This document shows positions 5,406 through 7,563 of a DNA stretch of 7,563 bases, piece after piece (position 1 is the stretch's first letter; each line of letters begins with the position of its first letter). The notes beneath the pieces are model-generated. The model searched no databases, was not told the DNA's origin, and saw nothing but the letters and a program-made list of their open reading frames with translations. The stretch is from Ruminococcaceae bacterium UBA737. Its GTDB lineage: Bacteria > Bacillota > Clostridia > Oscillospirales > Acutalibacteraceae. The stretch is taken from the NCBI GenBank assembly GCA_002297415.1, contig DBKZ01000046.1:520-8082 (forward strand). The letters run 5' to 3'. A program made the translations under genes and the position numbers.

Positions 5406-6101
5406 ATGGCACTTTTTAACCGAAAAGGAAAAGCCTTGGAGCAGTTTCTTCATTCTCAGATAAACGAAGAGGAAATAAGGCTTTTAGCACAGGAATACAC
5501 CATGCCCTTTAAAGAGCTAATGGCTTATTACAGATGTGCGATGATGGAAGTCGCGACAAAGTTCAATGTTTTAAACGAAGAGCTTTCGCTCCAGTATGAC
5601 CGCAATCCTATAGAAAATATTAAAACAAGACTTAAATCGCCTGAAAGCATACTTGAAAAATGCAAGCGTAAGGGCGTTGCGATAAATGCAAAGAGTATTG
5701 AAGAAAATCTTTATGATATTGCAGGCGTCAGAGTTATATGCGCCTTTCCGTCGGACATTTATATGATGGCGGACGCACTTTTAAAGCAGGACGATATAAG
5801 ACTTATCACCCGTAAGGATTATATAAGCGAGCCTAAGGACACAGGATATCGAAGCCTTCACCTTATTGTTGAAATTCCGATTTTTCTTCATGACGAGAAA
5901 AAATTCATGAAGGTCGAGGTACAGTTCAGGACAATTTCAATGGATTGGTGGGCGTCCTTAGAGCATAAAATCAAGTATAAAAAAAGCTATAAGCTGACTC
6001 CCGAAACAGAAGCGGAGCTTAAGGAATGTGCAAAGGTCAGCGCCGAGCTTGATGAAAGAATGGAACGCATACATAAAAATGTCGAGCAGGCGGAACAATA
6101 A
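5406..6101 (+). CDS. relQ: Small alarmone synthetase RelQ/YjbM-type (GTP pyrophosphokinase)
   Basis: The enzyme transfers pyrophosphate from ATP to GDP, GTP or GMP, making (p)ppGpp or pGpp in the cytoplasm. This 231-residue protein carries only a synthetase domain, with no hydrolase, TGS or ACT regions, as expected for a single-domain SAS. Visible motifs are SIEENLYDIAGVRVIC (97-112, with D104), RKDYISEPKDTGYRSLH (136-152, with Y148), EVQFRT (171-176, with E171) and WWASLEHKIKYK. D104 and E171 correspond by equal offset to the catalytic D72 and E139 I recall for B. subtilis RelQ. The length is near that family (about 211), with a somewhat longer N-terminus. ATG 5406 is preferred because GGGGAT (5393-5398) is a suitable ribosome site; TTG 5391 would overlap that site. 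nadE follows after 21 bases, so the two are probably cotranscribed. Confidence 0.92.
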   Translation: MALFNRKGKALEQFLHSQINEEEIRLLAQEYTMPFKELMAYYRCAMMEVATKFNVLNEELSLQYDRNPIENIKTRLKSPESILEKCKRKGVAINAKSIEENLYDIAGVRVICAFPSDIYMMADALLKQDDIRLITRKDYISEPKDTGYRSLHLIVEIPIFLHDEKKFMKVEVQFRTISMDWWASLEHKIKYKKSYKLTPETEAELKECAKVSAELDERMERIHKNVEQAEQ

Positions 6102-6122
6102 AAATAAAAAACGGAGAGTAAA

Positions 6123-7563
6123 ATGAGCGATATTATAAGAGCCGCTTGCGCGGTGCCCGATACGGCGGTTGCAAACCCCGAAAAAAATACCGAGCGGATT
6201 ATTGATTTTATGCTAAAGGCTAAGGAGAAAAATCCCGATATAGTGGTTTTTCCCGAGCTTTGCATAACAGGCTATACCTGCGCCGACCTGTTTTTTCAGC
6301 AGGCGTTGCTGTCTGACGCGTTAAGCTGCTTAAAGAAAATAATTTTTGCTTCTAAAGATACTGAATTTATTACGGCTGTCGGTCTTCCGCTTACTTTAAA
6401 CGGAAGTCTTTATAACTGCGCGGCAATTATCAGCGGCGGAAGACTGTGGGGAATAGTTCCTAAAACCTATATTCCCACCTATAATGAATTTTATGAGCGC
6501 AGATGGTTTACCGCAGGAAATAAGCTTAAAATCTCCGAGATTAAACCGCAGGAGCTTTTAATTTCCGATATTCAGTCAGAAAATATTTTTGTCGGCACCG
6601 ATATAATTTTCGATACAGGTTTCTTTAAATTTTCAGCTGAAATATGCGAGGATTTGTGGTCCGTTATTCCTCCGAGCAGATATTATGCGCTTGGCGGAGC
6701 GGAGGTTATAATAAACCTTTCCGCAAGCAACGAAACGATTTCAAAAAGAGAATACAGAAAATCTCTTGTTGTAAATCAATCGGCATCGTGTTTGTGCTCG
6801 TATGTTTATACATCGGCAGGCGCGGGAGAATCGACTACAGACCTTATATTTTCCGGAGCGGGCATAGTATGCGAAAACGGCTCTGTCACAGCAGAAAATC
6901 AGAAAAAAATTGATAATGAGTATATTCTTTTTGCGGATATTGATTTAGGAAAAATCCGTGCCGACAGGCTTAAAATTAAAACCTTTTCCCAGAGCCGAGA
7001 GGAGCTGACCAAGGAATTCAGAACGGTTTTTGTCAGTGTCAAGGAAAAAGAAAATGACCTTGAGTTTTTAAATGTCAAAAAGCTTCCCTTTGTTCCCAAA
7101 ACCAAGGAGGACAGACAGAAAAGATGTCTCGAAATCTTTGAAATGCAGGTTATGGGACTTAAAAAGCGCATTGAGGCAACAAAATGCAGTCCCGTTGTCG
7201 GCGTTTCGGGCGGACTTGATTCAACGCTTGCCTTGCTCGTAAGCACCGAGGCGGCTAAAAGAGCGAATATTGAAAATTGCACTGTAACAGGAATTACAAT
7301 GCCTGCCTTCGGCACAACCGACCGCACCTATAACAATTCGCTTAAGCTTATGCAGACTTTAAAAATCAAAGCTGTTGAAATCCCGATTAAGGACGCTGTT
7401 TTGCAGCATTTTAAGGATATCGGTCAAAATCCCGACACCTTGGACCTTACCTATGAAAACTCGCAGGCGAGGGAGCGCACGCAGGTTTTAATGGATTACG
7501 CAGGAAAAACAAAAGGCTTTGTTGTAGGAACCGGCGATTTAAGCGAGCTTGCGCTCGGCTGGT
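6123..7563 (+). CDS. nadE: Glutamine-dependent NAD+ synthetase (partial, runs off the window end)
   Basis: NadE performs the last step of NAD synthesis, amidating deamido-NAD with ATP, using ammonia released from glutamine. The visible 480 codons are open to the window edge; the family is usually about 640 residues, so roughly a quarter is missing. The N-terminal nitrilase-type glutaminase has its triad E45 (FPELCITGY), K114 (VPKTYIP) and C175 (EICEDLW). These lie close to the positions I recall for the M. tuberculosis enzyme (52, 121, 176). The synthetase domain begins near 330, with the ATP-pyrophosphatase loop VSGGLDST (361-368), followed by the ARERTQVLMDYA region (449-460) and GTGDLSELALGW (469-480). 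The start ATG has GGAG at 6113-6116, six bases upstream. The relQ gene is 21 bases upstream with no terminator between. Confidence 0.95.
   Translation, partial: MSDIIRAACAVPDTAVANPEKNTERIIDFMLKAKEKNPDIVVFPELCITGYTCADLFFQQALLSDALSCLKKIIFASKDTEFITAVGLPLTLNGSLYNCAAIISGGRLWGIVPKTYIPTYNEFYERRWFTAGNKLKISEIKPQELLISDIQSENIFVGTDIIFDTGFFKFSAEICEDLWSVIPPSRYYALGGAEVIINLSASNETISKREYRKSLVVNQSASCLCSYVYTSAGAGESTTDLIFSGAGIVCENGSVTAENQKKIDNEYILFADIDLGKIRADRLKIKTFSQSREELTKEFRTVFVSVKEKENDLEFLNVKKLPFVPKTKEDRQKRCLEIFEMQVMGLKKRIEATKCSPVVGVSGGLDSTLALLVSTEAAKRANIENCTVTGITMPAFGTTDRTYNNSLKLMQTLKIKAVEIPIKDAVLQHFKDIGQNPDTLDLTYENSQARERTQVLMDYAGKTKGFVVGTGDLSELALGW

Noticed and set aside
6644..6913. An 89-codon plus-strand frame inside nadE
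   Set aside because: It lies out of frame within an intact NAD synthetase frame and shows no domain; it is a shadow.
6899..7327. A 142-codon minus-strand frame opposite nadE
   Set aside because: It is the complement of the well-supported synthetase domain, with Ser/Leu/Phe-rich composition typical of a shadow frame.
890..7563. Frequent AAGCTT hexamers in the low-GC genes
   Set aside because: Many fall on in-frame Lys-Leu codon pairs (AAG CTT) and so reflect codon preference rather than a distributed site.

Overview
The window looks like DNA from an endospore-forming member of the Clostridia, probably an Oscillospirales-type gut or anaerobe lineage. The support is a SpoIVB sporulation protease, a RelQ-type small alarmone synthetase, a long glutamine-dependent NAD synthetase, Gram-positive style Shine-Dalgarno sites, and TAA stops on every complete gene. 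The lineage is inferred from gene content and style, not from a marker gene. All convincing genes lie on the plus strand.

Layout. Positions 1-200 hold the tail of a possible terminator, a weak promoter candidate and a GC-rich leader. Positions 201-890 encode an OmpR/PhoB-type response regulator whose frame is cut by an in-frame TAG at 561-563, between an intact receiver and an intact DNA-binding domain. It overlaps by one base (TAATG) a membrane sensor histidine kinase (890-2323). An HtrA-type membrane-anchored serine protease follows 35 bases later (2359-3834). A strong 15-bp terminator (3853-3902) closes this apparent envelope-stress operon. spoIVB (3937-5181) stands alone between two hairpins. 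The gap at 5182-5405 holds a hairpin, a short minus-strand coding remnant and a near-ideal extended -10 promoter. That promoter reads into relQ (5406-6101) and nadE (from 6123, running off the window end).

How the genes fit together. The regulator, kinase and HtrA make a plausible sense-and-respond module for envelope or secretion stress, with the protease as the likely effector. SpoIVB acts in the sporulation checkpoint that activates sigma-K. RelQ and NadE probably share a transcript, linking nucleotide alarmone synthesis with NAD supply.

The most striking features are anomalies rather than a new system. First, base composition changes sharply from about 60-65% GC in most of the regulator to about 35-40% GC from the kinase onward, with a small mosaic patch near 801-835. 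This suggests either recombination at the operon or a metagenomic assembly chimera. Second, the regulator carries the amber codon. Third, the kinase has a Cys/His cluster in its extracytoplasmic domain and an Asp-to-Asn change in its G1 box. I see no CRISPR array, tRNA, rRNA, insertion sequence or clear defence system.
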